Source: an uncultured Eubacteriales bacterium (GTDB taxonomy: Bacteria; Bacillota; Clostridia; Oscillospirales; Acutalibacteraceae). From it: 45,016 nucleotides of DNA. Shown here piece after piece: positions 8,109 to 16,484 of this stretch. Within the stretch, counting starts at the first letter, position 1; each line of letters starts with the position of its first letter. Location of the stretch: assembly GCA_934489735.1 (NCBI GenBank), contig CAKSSR010000014.1, positions 1-45,016 on the forward strand, read 5' to 3'. The position numbers and the translations under genes are program-made. Below the pieces are notes generated by a model. The model made no database searches. It was given only the letters and a program-made list of their open reading frames with translations, and had not been told where the DNA came from.

Positions 8109-9710
8109 TTGAAAAAAATAATCGTTTTGTCATTAATATTAACTTCTGTTGTTATGCTTTCAATGACATCGTGCAAAAAAGATGACAGCGGATCGCAAAT
8201 TATAAAGTATGACATAAGCTCAGATGTCATAAGTTTAGATCCTCAGATAGCGGAAGATGCATCTGCTAAGACATTAGCAATAAATATGTACGAAGGTTTA
8301 TTCAGGCTAGATGAAAATGGTGAACTAAGGCAAGGAGCAGCAACCTCCTTTGATAGCAACAGTGATTTTACGACATTTATATTTCACTTAAGACCAGGGG
8401 CAACATGGACTGACGAAAAGAATACGGAAGTAGTTGCAGATGATTTTGTATTTGGATTTCAAAGAGGAGTTCAAATTGGAACAAATCACGACTTACTTAT
8501 AATAAAGAATGCCAAAGAAGTTTTAAATGGCACGAAGAGTATCCATGAGCTAGGGGTGAAATCGGTAGACAAATACACATTCCAAGTTGACTTAGAGTAC
8601 TCTTGCAGTGACTTTCCGAAGCTAACAGCAGACACTTCTTTAATGCCATGCAACAGACATTTCTTTGAAGAGAGCAACAATCAATATGGGATGTTATACA
8701 AAAAGACCATATGTAACGGACTATTTAGATTAAAGAACAGATATGCAAAAAATCCAGGAAAATCGATAGAACTAAAAAGCAATCCCAATTACAACGGAAG
8801 CAACAAACCGAAAGCTGCCGGAATATTTTTCAACATTGTGAAGCCATCTGACAATCCAATAGAAAGATTAAAATCAAAAGAAACAGACGCATGCATAATA
8901 AACTATGATATTTTAGAAAGTGATAGAAATATTTTAAACATAGTATCATCTGAGAGCTATCCATTAGGATTTTGTTTCAATTTAGAGAACAATGAGATGA
9001 ACAATTTAGATATAAGGAGAGCTTTTTTATGTTCGCTCAACAGAAATTACCTATCTTCCAACATAAATGAAGAAAAATTCAACATAGAACGTAATATGAT
9101 CAACAAAGATATAAAAATTGACGGAGGGTCATACAGAAATAAACTGGGCAAGGACATTTATATAAACGAAGAGCCAAATACAATTGACATATTAAAAGCA
9201 GGTTTAAAGGAAATATCACAGGATAGCATTCCGAAAGTAACAGTATTATGTCCTGACGATCAGACATCGAAAGACATAGTAAGCAAAGCATTAGAAACTT
9301 GGAACAAAAAGTTCAATTCTTACTTCAATATGAGACCATTACCAATCAACAAGCTAAAGGCGCAAGTAATGCAAGGCAATTACAAGATAGCATTTTGTCC
9401 AATAATACCAGCGAGCGACAACATTTTTGATTTTCTTTCTATGTTCAAGACAGATCATCCAGAAAACATATTTCATTTAAAAGACGAACAGTACGACAAT
9501 TTAATAAATTCAATAATTGATTTACATGGGAATGAAAGATTAAGCAAATGTGAGGAAGCCGAGAATTATATAATAAGCAATGCGATGTTTTATCCTGTCT
9601 GCAGCGAGAACAAGTACTTTGTAACAAGTAAAAACATAGAAGGACTAGTATTTTACAAATATTTAGATTGTGTCGACTTTTCTAATGCAATAAAGCATAA
9701 AAACAGATAA
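8109..9710 (+). CDS. Family-5 solute-binding lipoprotein (OppA/DppA-like)
   Basis: 533 residues. The likely start is TTG at 8109, which has AGGTGA seven bases upstream; the in-frame GTG at 8100 has no ribosome binding site. The signal peptide ends in a lipobox-like MTSC, so the protein should be lipid-anchored outside the membrane. Family-5 features follow: SLDPQIAED...NMYEGLFRLDENGEL, then FHLRPGATWTD, the usual opening of peptide-binding proteins. It would capture oligopeptides for an ABC permease, but no permease or ATPase gene is in the window, so the partner is encoded elsewhere. First gene of a five-gene operon. Confidence 0.88.
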   Translation: MKKIIVLSLILTSVVMLSMTSCKKDDSGSQIIKYDISSDVISLDPQIAEDASAKTLAINMYEGLFRLDENGELRQGAATSFDSNSDFTTFIFHLRPGATWTDEKNTEVVADDFVFGFQRGVQIGTNHDLLIIKNAKEVLNGTKSIHELGVKSVDKYTFQVDLEYSCSDFPKLTADTSLMPCNRHFFEESNNQYGMLYKKTICNGLFRLKNRYAKNPGKSIELKSNPNYNGSNKPKAAGIFFNIVKPSDNPIERLKSKETDACIINYDILESDRNILNIVSSESYPLGFCFNLENNEMNNLDIRRAFLCSLNRNYLSSNINEEKFNIERNMINKDIKIDGGSYRNKLGKDIYINEEPNTIDILKAGLKEISQDSIPKVTVLCPDDQTSKDIVSKALETWNKKFNSYFNMRPLPINKLKAQVMQGNYKIAFCPIIPASDNIFDFLSMFKTDHPENIFHLKDEQYDNLINSIIDLHGNERLSKCEEAENYIISNAMFYPVCSENKYFVTSKNIEGLVFYKYLDCVDFSNAIKHKNR

Positions 9711-9724
9711 GCCAGAGGTATGAC

Positions 9725-10261
9725 ATGATAAGAAAAAGTAAAATAATTAAAGTAACAGAGCTAGCGATATTATGCACCATGTCGATAATTCTATTACTTT
9801 TATTAAGAATTCCAATAATATTTAATGCCCCGTTTCTAAAATATGACCCATCAGACATCCCGATAGTGATAGGAGTAACCTTATTTGATCTAAACAGTGG
9901 ATTTAAGATACTTCTTGCAGTAACTTTGATCCAAGGCTTTCTTTTTTCAGGCTCTGGCATAGTAGGAATGATAATGCATTTAATTTCATCAGGAATTTTT
10001 ATAGCGTTGTTTAACATAACTTACAAACTGGGCAATGCAATAATCAAGGTTGCAATGACATCTGCAATAATGACCTTACTAATAATACCGATCAACTATA
10101 TATTTATGAAATTATACTTAGGAATTCCGACAGAAGTCATCAAGGTACTTATACTATCAGCAACGATACCATTTAATTTAATAAAATTTTCTTTAAACAG
10201 TGCTCTATCGATATTATTCATCAAGATAGCATCAAATCACATAAGCAAAGAAATTAAGTAA
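9725..10261 (+). CDS. ribU: ECF transporter S component, riboflavin type (RibU-like)
   Basis: 178 residues with about five or six hydrophobic segments. RIPIIFNAPFLKYDPSDIP (about 28-46) matches the signature of RibU, the substrate-binding membrane subunit of riboflavin ECF transporters. It needs the shared energising module (EcfA, EcfA', EcfT), not present here. An organism that imports riboflavin probably lacks or supplements its own synthesis, which fits a host-dependent life style. Start ATG has AGAGGT upstream; 14 bp from the preceding stop. Another substrate in the same family is possible. Confidence 0.75.
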   Translation: MIRKSKIIKVTELAILCTMSIILLLLLRIPIIFNAPFLKYDPSDIPIVIGVTLFDLNSGFKILLAVTLIQGFLFSGSGIVGMIMHLISSGIFIALFNITYKLGNAIIKVAMTSAIMTLLIIPINYIFMKLYLGIPTEVIKVLILSATIPFNLIKFSLNSALSILFIKIASNHISKEIK

Positions 10262-10279
10262 ATAAAGAAAGGAATCATC

Positions 10280-10717
10280 ATGAACAATGAAATAATAAGT
10301 CATAGCGAACTAGAAACTGAAAAGTTTGCAGAAGAATTTGCAAAGGGATTGAAAGGGACAGAAATAATTGCAATGTACGGAACAATGGGAATGGGAAAGA
10401 CTGCATTTACAAGAGGATTAACGAGAGGATTAGGATCTTTGGACGATGTATCAAGTCCTACATTTGCAATAGTGAACGAATACAAAGGGAAGTATCCTAT
10501 TTATCATTTTGACATGTACAGGATAACAAATTTAGACGATCTATATTCAACAGGTTTCTTTGACTATATCAACAACGGGATAATGATAATAGAATGGAGC
10601 GAAAACATAGAGTCCCAACTACCAAATGACGACATAATAAAGATAAATATAAGCCCAGGCAAAGAACAGAATGAAAGAATAATAGAAATTGTGAACAATA
10701 TTAAGCATCAAGCTTAG
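10280..10717 (+). CDS. tsaE: tRNA t6A synthesis ATPase TsaE
   Basis: 145 residues. P-loop GTMGMGKT (34-41), then the conserved SSPTFAIVNEY and HFDMYR stretches of the TsaE/YjeE family. TsaE drives the TsaB-TsaD complex that attaches threonylcarbamoyl to A37 of ANN-decoding tRNAs in the cytoplasm. Preceded by AAAGGA. It lies directly before tsaB, the standard Firmicute pairing. Confidence 0.95.
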   Translation: MNNEIISHSELETEKFAEEFAKGLKGTEIIAMYGTMGMGKTAFTRGLTRGLGSLDDVSSPTFAIVNEYKGKYPIYHFDMYRITNLDDLYSTGFFDYINNGIMIIEWSENIESQLPNDDIIKINISPGKEQNERIIEIVNNIKHQA

Positions 10718-10732
10718 AAAGGATTTGAATTT

Positions 10733-11446
10733 ATGAAGATTTTGTCTGTAGAATCATCAACATCAGTGACGTCAACTGCCATAGTTGAAGCATTTGACAA
10801 CAATTTTCAACAATATAAAGTGCTAGGTTATAATTTCTCAGGCGTAGCCCTTACGCATAGTCAAACTTTAATGCCAATGGTAGAGTCTATGCTAAAAAAT
10901 ACTCAAATCGATATAAAGGAAATAGATCTATTAGCAGTTGCAAACGGACCAGGATCTTTTACAGGATTAAGAGTAGGGATAGCAGCAGTTAAGGGAATGG
11001 CATTAGCATTAAACAAACCATGTGCGCCTGTATCCACACTTCACTCTTTAGCTTTCAACATAGACATCGAAGAGAATCAATTAATTTGCTCAACGATCGA
11101 CGCTAGATGCAACAGAGTGTATTATGCTTTATTTGATCACAATAAAGACAGAATTTCTGATGATAAAGTAGTAGAAATTACAAATTTGTCAAAAATTTTA
11201 AGACCATTAAACAAAAAAATATTTTTTCTTGGAAACGGTTCAGAATTATGTTATAATGAGTTTAGCGATTATGTTTCATTACCTTCGGTTAAGTTTAGAT
11301 ATCAAAACGCTGTCTCAGTTGCACTCAATGCAATTTATAATATCAATAAGGGATATGAACCAGTGGACGCAGATAATTTACTACCAGAATATCTAAAATT
11401 AGCACAGGCTGAAATAGATTTAAGTAAAAGAGGCGATAATTTATGA
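10733..11446 (+). CDS. tsaB: tRNA t6A synthesis protein TsaB
   Basis: 237 residues. N-terminal ILSVESSTSVTSTAI and the VANGPGSFTGLRVGIAAVKG stretch (about 70-90) are hallmarks of TsaB (YeaZ), the non-catalytic partner of TsaD. In many Clostridia rimI follows; here the next gene is rpiB, whose ATG overlaps the TGA of tsaB, so rimI and tsaD are absent from this spot. Confidence 0.95.
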   Translation: MKILSVESSTSVTSTAIVEAFDNNFQQYKVLGYNFSGVALTHSQTLMPMVESMLKNTQIDIKEIDLLAVANGPGSFTGLRVGIAAVKGMALALNKPCAPVSTLHSLAFNIDIEENQLICSTIDARCNRVYYALFDHNKDRISDDKVVEITNLSKILRPLNKKIFFLGNGSELCYNEFSDYVSLPSVKFRYQNAVSVALNAIYNINKGYEPVDADNLLPEYLKLAQAEIDLSKRGDNL

Positions 11447-11889
11447 TTTTTATAGGTTGTGACAGGGCTGGGACTGTATTGAAAGAAGCAATAATGTCCT
11501 ATCTGGATGAAAATTCTATAAAATTTGAAGACTTAAGCTTATCCCCGGAAGATACTCGTAACGATTACGTAATGGTCGGCAAAGCAGTTGCAACTAAAGT
11601 GAGTGAAAATAGTAAGGATCACATAGGAATATTATGCTGCGGGACTGGATTAGGGATGTCAATGGTAGCCAACAAGATAAGCGGTATAAGAGCCGCAGTG
11701 TGCGACAATGAATATTCTGTTGCGATGAGTAGAAAACATAACGACGCAAACATACTATGTTTAGGCGGCAGGATTATAGCCCCTGAATTTGCTATTGAAT
11801 TGGTTAAAATTTTTTTATCAACTGACTTCGAAGGCGGAAGACATAAGACCAGAGTTGACGAAATTTCAACAATCGATGGCTCAATATAA
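11443..11889 (+). CDS. rpiB: Ribose-5-phosphate isomerase B
   Basis: 148 residues. RpiB/LacAB fold: the catalytic cysteine lies in ILCCGTGLGMSMVANK (Cys66), and SRKHNDANILCLGGR carries the conserved histidine. It interconverts ribose 5-phosphate and ribulose 5-phosphate. The family normally has Asp-His near the N-terminus (GxDHAG); here it reads GCDRAG, so the histidine is an arginine at residue 8. Translationally coupled to tsaB through an ATGA overlap. A sugar-phosphate isomerase with a shifted substrate cannot be excluded. Confidence 0.9.
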   Translation: MIFIGCDRAGTVLKEAIMSYLDENSIKFEDLSLSPEDTRNDYVMVGKAVATKVSENSKDHIGILCCGTGLGMSMVANKISGIRAAVCDNEYSVAMSRKHNDANILCLGGRIIAPEFAIELVKIFLSTDFEGGRHKTRVDEISTIDGSI

Positions 11890-11931
11890 GAAATAATATA
11901 AGAAATTTTAGTAAAAATTAAAAAGTAAAAT

Positions 11932-12059
11932 AGCGCTTTCTACGAGGAAATACGTAGATTATTAAAATAAAAAGCGTAACAATAAGAAAGGAGAAACTGC
12001 CAGACAAAATTAATTAGAAATATTTAATCTAATATTAAGTTTGTCCTTATTTCTGGTAG
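11932..12059 (+). promoter_or_regulatory. Structured leader upstream of upp
   Basis: Two folded modules. Module 1: CGCTTT (11934-11939) with AAAGCG (11971-11976) enclosing CTACG/CGTAG. Module 2: CTGCCAGACAAA (11997-12008) pairs with TTTGTC (12040-12045) and CTGGTAG (12053-12059), around an inner ATTAGA/TCTAAT hairpin (12013-12018, 12028-12033). An SD-like AAGGAG lies between the modules at about 11988, not in front of upp. I see no PyrR-type loop, T-run terminator or riboswitch I know. Confidence 0.5.
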
Positions 12060-12095
12060 TGGGAACGCTGCTTAAAGTAAAGTGGCAATAGTCAA

Positions 12096-12728
12096 ATGAA
12101 CAAAGAAAATATATTTATCATGGATCATCCTCTTATTCAACATAAGTTGTCTAAAATAAGAGACAAAGGAACAGGAGTAAAACAGTTTAGAGAATTAATA
12201 TCTGAAATAACACTTCTAATGTGCTACGAATCAACGAGAGACCTTCCTCTTAGAGAATCAGAAGTAGAGACCCCTATAACAATCACGAAGGCTAGGTATA
12301 TATCAAAGAAGCTATCATTTATTCCGATTTTAAGAGCCGGAATAGGAATGGTGGATGGAGTTGTAAAGGTAATGCCAAATGCTAAGATAGGTCATATTGG
12401 CATGTACAGAGACCCATTAACGCTCGAGCCAGTTGAGTATTATTGCAAACTACCTGATGACATAAACGAAAGTGAAGTAGTAGTCCTTGATCCAATGCTA
12501 GCCACAGGCGGAACTGCTATAGATGCAATTGCAAACATTAAGAACTATAATCCATTGAGTATAAAATTCATGTGCATAATAGCATCCCCTGAAGGACTTA
12601 AAGCATTAACTGAGGCTCATCCAGACGTAAAGATATATTGTGCTGCAATGGATGAAAAATTGAATGAACATGGTTACATAGTGCCAGGTCTTGGCGACGC
12701 TGGGGATAGAATATTTGGAACAAAATAG
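12096..12728 (+). CDS. upp: Uracil phosphoribosyltransferase
   Basis: 210 residues, full length. The PRPP-binding motif VVVLDPMLATGGTA (about 127-140) and the C-terminal GLGDAGDRIFGTK are diagnostic. It makes UMP from uracil and PRPP in pyrimidine salvage. The usual rpiB-upp order of Clostridia is kept. No good Shine-Dalgarno precedes the ATG (only AAAGTGG), which is odd in a region where most genes have GGAGG; the structured leader just upstream may control translation. Confidence 0.96.
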   Translation: MNKENIFIMDHPLIQHKLSKIRDKGTGVKQFRELISEITLLMCYESTRDLPLRESEVETPITITKARYISKKLSFIPILRAGIGMVDGVVKVMPNAKIGHIGMYRDPLTLEPVEYYCKLPDDINESEVVVLDPMLATGGTAIDAIANIKNYNPLSIKFMCIIASPEGLKALTEAHPDVKIYCAAMDEKLNEHGYIVPGLGDAGDRIFGTK

Positions 12729-12750
12729 CCATCAATTAATAAAATTTATA

Positions 12751-12797
12751 AAAAAAATAACTGCTGCTTGTGATCTTACTCATAGCAGCAGTCTTTT
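12751..12797. terminator. Bidirectional terminator
   Basis: ACTGCTGCT (12760-12768) pairs perfectly with AGCAGCAGT (12784-12792), with CTTTT on the plus side and a T-run on the minus side. It separates convergent upp and the small secreted protein gene. Confidence 0.9.
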
Positions 12798-12870
12798 GTT
12801 ATACAAAACCAAATATCATCAAAAAATTGATTAACATCCTTTAACATAAAGGCTAAAGATTATTAGATAC

Positions 12871-13269
12871 TTATCTAATACTTTCAAATATTTCATCTAA
12901 TAAACCAGCCTTATCAAGCCTAACTAATAATATTCTTTCATCTTCTGTTAACAAATGGCCTCTTTCAAGCATTCTACCAACAAAGAAAGTCGCTTTCGGA
13001 GGAACGCTTTTACTTGCCTTCATTATAGCAATTCTTTTTTTCTTTCCTTTCAAATCTCCCATGTTCCTTTTTAAATTTCCATTAATAATTTCTCTTAAAA
13101 GTCTTTGTCCTGCCAACTTTAAAGCTATTTCTCTGTTATCAAGTTGTCTTACCGCAACAGGATTTGCTTTACTAAAGTCAGGCAATGGTTTCTCGGTTGC
13201 AAATGCTCCGAAAGCAAAACTTGAAGATACTACTAATGAAAGTGATAAAATTCTTAATGTTTTTTTCAT
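12871..13269 (-). CDS. Small secreted protein, unknown
   Basis: 132 residues. A clear Sec signal peptide (hydrophobic core about 5-21) with an SPase I site around AFA-TEK (after residue 24). The ~108-residue mature protein is basic, with KGKKKR in the middle and a helical C-terminal half (LLTEDERILLVRLDKAGLLDEIF). No family recognised and it lacks the 36-residue repeats of the genes further right. There is no evident Shine-Dalgarno before the ATG. A TATAAT at about 13300 on the minus strand could be its -10. Confidence 0.65.
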   Translation of the reverse strand: MKKTLRILSLSLVVSSSFAFGAFATEKPLPDFSKANPVAVRQLDNREIALKLAGQRLLREIINGNLKRNMGDLKGKKKRIAIMKASKSVPPKATFFVGRMLERGHLLTEDERILLVRLDKAGLLDEIFESIR

Positions 13270-13920
13270 ATTAATGATACTATCGCTATATACTATTATA
13301 ATGCTCGTAAATATAGCTTATGTCTACATGCCTACCACTAGCACGACAAAGTTTACTTTAACTCAATTAAAGCATTACAAATCGTACAATAGATGATAGT
13401 TTCTCCTCTCTTTTTCTTTAAAAATTTAATTCAAAAATCTTAATAAACTTGAACTTTTTCATTATTTCCCTAGACATAATAAACAATAATACAAGTCAAA
13501 CTCTGTAAGGAATAATAATATTCAATAAAGCACAGGTATATTAAATTTGTCAGGATATTCCTTTTTCTTGATTATTTATAATAAATTCATGACATTTGCT
13601 TAATTTTCTCTTTAAATTAATATCTTTTCTCCTCCTTTTTCATAATTATATTGTGGTTATAATGATATTTAAATGAAATATCCGACAACATCATTATTAT
13701 ACCATAATCTATCATTAAATGTCTATATATTTTCATTATATTTTTTTCATATTTTATCTGATAGCAGTAATTTTCAGGTTAATTTTATATAAAAAAGATT
13801 GATATTTATTGAAATTACGTATAATATTTCTTATTTCTTAACATTTTCTTAACATAAAATCTCCGAAATGCATCAATAATATACACTTCGGAGTCAAAAA
13901 CATCTAAATATTACAAACTT
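13270..13920 (-). other. 650-bp gap with an orphan promoter and ribosome binding site
   Basis: On the minus strand there is TAGACA (13720-13725), an 18-bp spacer and an extended -10 TGGTATAAT (hexamer 13696-13701). About 60 nt further lies a strong AAAGGAGGAG (13629-13640), but the only frames after it stop within about ten codons. A pair of TTAACA units 11 bp apart (13838 and 13849) lies upstream, without the -10 spacing of the other operators. A decayed gene or an untranslated RNA would both fit. Confidence 0.45.
13855..13893 (-). terminator. Terminator of serS
   Basis: CTCCGAA (13861-13867) pairs with TTCGGAG (13887-13893); on the minus strand it is followed by ATTTTATGTT. It begins 28 bp after the serS stop codon. 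Confidence 0.7.
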
Positions 13921-15192
13921 TTATCTTATTATATCTGTTCCCATGTAACTTTTTAAAACTTCAGGGATCGTTACGCTTCCATCTTCGTTTTGATAATTCT
14001 CTAAAACGGCTGCAACAGTCCTTCCAATTGCTAGTCCAGAGCCATTCAAAGTATGAACCAACTTAGCTTTATCCTTCATATCGTCCTTATATCTAATAGA
14101 TGCCCTTCTTGCCTGGTAGTCCTCGAAGTTTGAGCAAGATGATATTTCTAGATATCTGTTATAGGAAGGCATCCAAACCTCTATATCATAAGTCTTTGCC
14201 GATGAAAATCCTAAATCCCCCGTAGACAAGCAAACGACTCTGTAAGGCAATCCTAACAATTCCAACAATTTTGATGCATCATTGGTCAATGTTTCTAATT
14301 CTTCGTAAGAGGTTTCTGGCTTACAGAACTTAACCAGTTCCACTTTATTAAACTGATGTTGACGGATGATACCCCTTGTATCTCTTCCAGCTGATCCTGC
14401 TTCTGCTCTAAAGCAAGCTGAATATGCACAGTATTTATAAGGCATCTTTGAGCCATCAAGTATTTCATCTCTATGCAAGTTAGTAACAGGCACTTCTGCT
14501 GTTGAGATCAAGAAGTAATCATTTGTAGACAATTTAAATGCATCCTCTTCGAATTTAGGCAATTGTCCAGTTCCTGTCATAGATGCTCTATTAACCATAA
14601 ACGGAGGTAATACTTCCTTATATCCATTAGCAGTATGGTTATCCAAATAGAAATTTATTATAGATCTTTCCAATCTTGCCCCAAGTCCTTTATAGAAGCA
14701 GAATCTAGTTCCTGTAACTTTAGCTGCTCTTTCCTGATCCAATATATCCAAATCCTTACCAATATCCCAATGAGCCTTATATTCGAACTCAAATTTTCTA
14801 GGTTTTCCCCATTTTCTCATTTCCTTATTAAAGCTATCGTCTACTCCTTCAGGCACATCTTTGTTAGGGATGTTAGGCAATGATAAAAGAATGTCTCTTT
14901 GTCTAACTTCAAAGTCTGATAATTCCTTATTAATTTCTTTTATATTATCAGATAAAGCTTTCATATCTTCCATTAATTTCGAAACATCTTCGCCCTGCTT
15001 TTTCAATGCAGGTATTTTTTTACTCATTTCATTTTGTTCTGCCTTCATACTTTCCGACTTAGCCATCAATTCTCTTCTAGACTTATCTATTTGCAACAAT
15101 TCATCTATTTGCGCATCCATATTCATATTTCTCTTGCGCATAGCTTCTTTTACTCTATCCGGTTCTGATCTAATTACTTTTATATCTAACAT
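13921..15192 (-). CDS. serS: Seryl-tRNA synthetase
   Basis: 423 residues, normal length. The N-terminal coiled-coil arm (about 30-105) is rich in K/E; class II motif 2 is CFRAEAGSAGRDTRGIIRQHQF and motif 3 is NGSGLAIGRTVAAVLENYQ. It charges tRNA-Ser. GGGGAG precedes the ATG. Promoter at 15292-15319; no T-box element in the ~90-nt leader. It forms a single-gene unit that separates the housekeeping block from the repeat-protein array. Confidence 0.99.
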   Translation of the reverse strand: MLDIKVIRSEPDRVKEAMRKRNMNMDAQIDELLQIDKSRRELMAKSESMKAEQNEMSKKIPALKKQGEDVSKLMEDMKALSDNIKEINKELSDFEVRQRDILLSLPNIPNKDVPEGVDDSFNKEMRKWGKPRKFEFEYKAHWDIGKDLDILDQERAAKVTGTRFCFYKGLGARLERSIINFYLDNHTANGYKEVLPPFMVNRASMTGTGQLPKFEEDAFKLSTNDYFLISTAEVPVTNLHRDEILDGSKMPYKYCAYSACFRAEAGSAGRDTRGIIRQHQFNKVELVKFCKPETSYEELETLTNDASKLLELLGLPYRVVCLSTGDLGFSSAKTYDIEVWMPSYNRYLEISSCSNFEDYQARRASIRYKDDMKDKAKLVHTLNGSGLAIGRTVAAVLENYQNEDGSVTIPEVLKSYMGTDIIR

Positions 15193-15291
15193 ATTCTAAA
15201 CTCCCCTTCTAAATTACTAATCAAATGCCAATATAGGTCTTTTGTTATCAAACATTTCTAACCAAATTAATAAAATGTCTACGTATCTATG

Positions 15292-15319
15292 ATTATAGCA
15301 TAAATATTACAAAAGTCAA
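15292..15319 (-). promoter_or_regulatory. Promoter of serS
   Basis: TTGACT (15314-15319), 16-bp spacer, TATAAT (15292-15297) preceded by TGC as an extended -10, minus strand. Confidence 0.8.
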
Positions 15320-15364
15320 GTAAATGAAAACATATAATTTTCTATGGATTATCAAGCAATCAAT

Positions 15365-15395
15365 AAAAAAACCCTGACTTTTTACAAGCCAGAGT
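15365..15395 (-). terminator. Terminator at the end of the repeat-protein array
   Basis: On the minus strand CTCTGGCTT pairs with AAGTCAGGG (two G-U pairs) and is followed by seven T. It closes the last array gene, 15442-16347. Confidence 0.85.
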
Positions 15396-15441
15396 AATCA
15401 ATTATATTATTTTGCGATCCATTTCACTTGTTGATAGATCA

Positions 15442-16347
15442 TTATCGATAGTAATTTTGTTCAAATTTCGTTGCTTCTTTGTCTGCTGCTTCTTCACTTA
15501 ATCCAAAAAGTATTGCCCATGCATACATTCTAGAATAGTCATAGCTTTTCCCTTCATTACGTTTCTGTTCGTGCAATGCTGCCATTGCATCAGCGTCCTG
15601 CTCACTTGATCCCATAGCTATCAATGTTGCATACAAATCTGCATAATAGAAGCTTTTTGATTCTTTTATTTTCTTTTCATATGCTGTTGCTTCCTTATCT
15701 GCTTTATCCTCGTCTATTCCTCTAAATATTAAAGTAGAATATCTTTCAGCATAGTCAAAGTCTTTGCCTTCGTTGCGCTTCTGTTCATATATTGTTGCTC
15801 TTTTTTCTGCTTCTTCTTCATTACTCGTTGCAAAAGTCATCAAACTCGCATACCTTTCTGCATAATAGAAACTTTTACCTTTTCTTCGTTCCTGATTATA
15901 TATCATTGACACTTCATCTGCTTCTTCTTCATTTAATCCATTCATCATTGAAAAAGCATACATTTCTGAATAGTAAAAAGCTCTACCTTCTGCACGTTTT
16001 TGCTCATATATTGTTGCAAGCATATCCAATTCTTCTTCATTTAATTCCGTAGCGACATAAAGATAAGCAAATACATCAGCATAATCTTGACTTTTTCCAG
16101 ATTCTATTTCTTTTTTGAATATTTCCATTGCTTTTTCAGTTTGTTCTTCATCAAAATCATAAAATGACGTCAACCTTTTATATTCTTTATCATAAATACT
16201 ATCTTCCTCATGCTGTTCTACGTCTAATATCTGATTCTTTTCTGATCCAGCGCTGTTAAATTCGGTTGCAATTACTGACATTCCAGTAATCAATGTCCCC
16301 AAAGTCAATGCACAAGCTGATTTTCCAATAATTTTTTTTAAATTCAT
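15442..16347 (-). CDS. Secreted 36-residue-repeat protein, short, no C-terminal basic motif
   Basis: 301 residues. Start ATG at 16347 is chosen because GGAGG lies eight bases before it; a TTG five codons upstream would sit on that site. Signal peptide MNLKKIIGKSACALCLGT... with an SPase I site near VIA (after residue 27). The mature part is about seven two-helix repeats of the array family, e.g. YAERYASLMTFATSNEEEAEKRATIYEQKRNEGK. It ends EATKFEQNYYR in a repeat, without the PxxKRxK tail of its paralogues. Own operator-type promoter (16379-16428) and terminator. Function unknown; a helical solenoid is inferred. Confidence 0.85.
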   Translation of the reverse strand: MNLKKIIGKSACALTLGTLITGMSVIATEFNSAGSEKNQILDVEQHEEDSIYDKEYKRLTSFYDFDEEQTEKAMEIFKKEIESGKSQDYADVFAYLYVATELNEEELDMLATIYEQKRAEGRAFYYSEMYAFSMMNGLNEEEADEVSMIYNQERRKGKSFYYAERYASLMTFATSNEEEAEKRATIYEQKRNEGKDFDYAERYSTLIFRGIDEDKADKEATAYEKKIKESKSFYYADLYATLIAMGSSEQDADAMAALHEQKRNEGKSYDYSRMYAWAILFGLSEEAADKEATKFEQNYYR

Positions 16348-16378
16348 TTTATTTTCCTCCAAAAATTTACTAATTATT

Positions 16379-16428
16379 ATTCTATCACATTTAAACTTTG
16401 ATTTGTTGAGCTTAACAAAATCTTAACA
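16379..16428 (-). promoter_or_regulatory. Array promoter with 11-bp repeats
   Basis: Minus-strand -10 TAGAAT (16379-16384) with TG three bases upstream, no consensus -35, then after a 27-bp gap two TTAACA units (plus-strand notation) at 16412 and 16423, exactly 11 bp apart. The spacer TTTAAACTTTGATTTGTT is almost the same as at 41041-41063. Confidence 0.75.
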
Positions 16429-16446
16429 TATTATCATTAAATTAAC

Positions 16447-16474
16447 TAAAAAAGCCAGCCAAACTTGACTGACT
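16447..16474 (-). terminator. Terminator after the 538-residue repeat protein
   Basis: On the minus strand AGTCAGTC pairs with GGCTGGCT (two G-U pairs), followed by six T. It lies 11 bp after the stop codon at 16485. Confidence 0.85.
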
Positions 16475-16484
16475 CTTTATCTTA

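Noticed and set aside
7982..8230. An 82-codon minus-strand frame over the lipoprotein gene start
   Set aside because: It overlaps the promoter, signal peptide and lipobox region of the solute-binding lipoprotein and has no ribosome binding site.
13838..13854. A further array-type promoter in the serS-secreted protein gap
   Set aside because: Two TTAACA units are 11 bp apart, but no extended -10 lies at 27 or 6 bp and no gene follows; chance in AT-rich DNA is possible.
15193..15320. T-box riboswitch upstream of serS
   Set aside because: No GGTGGNACC-like T-box sequence or antiterminator is visible and the leader is only about 90 nt.
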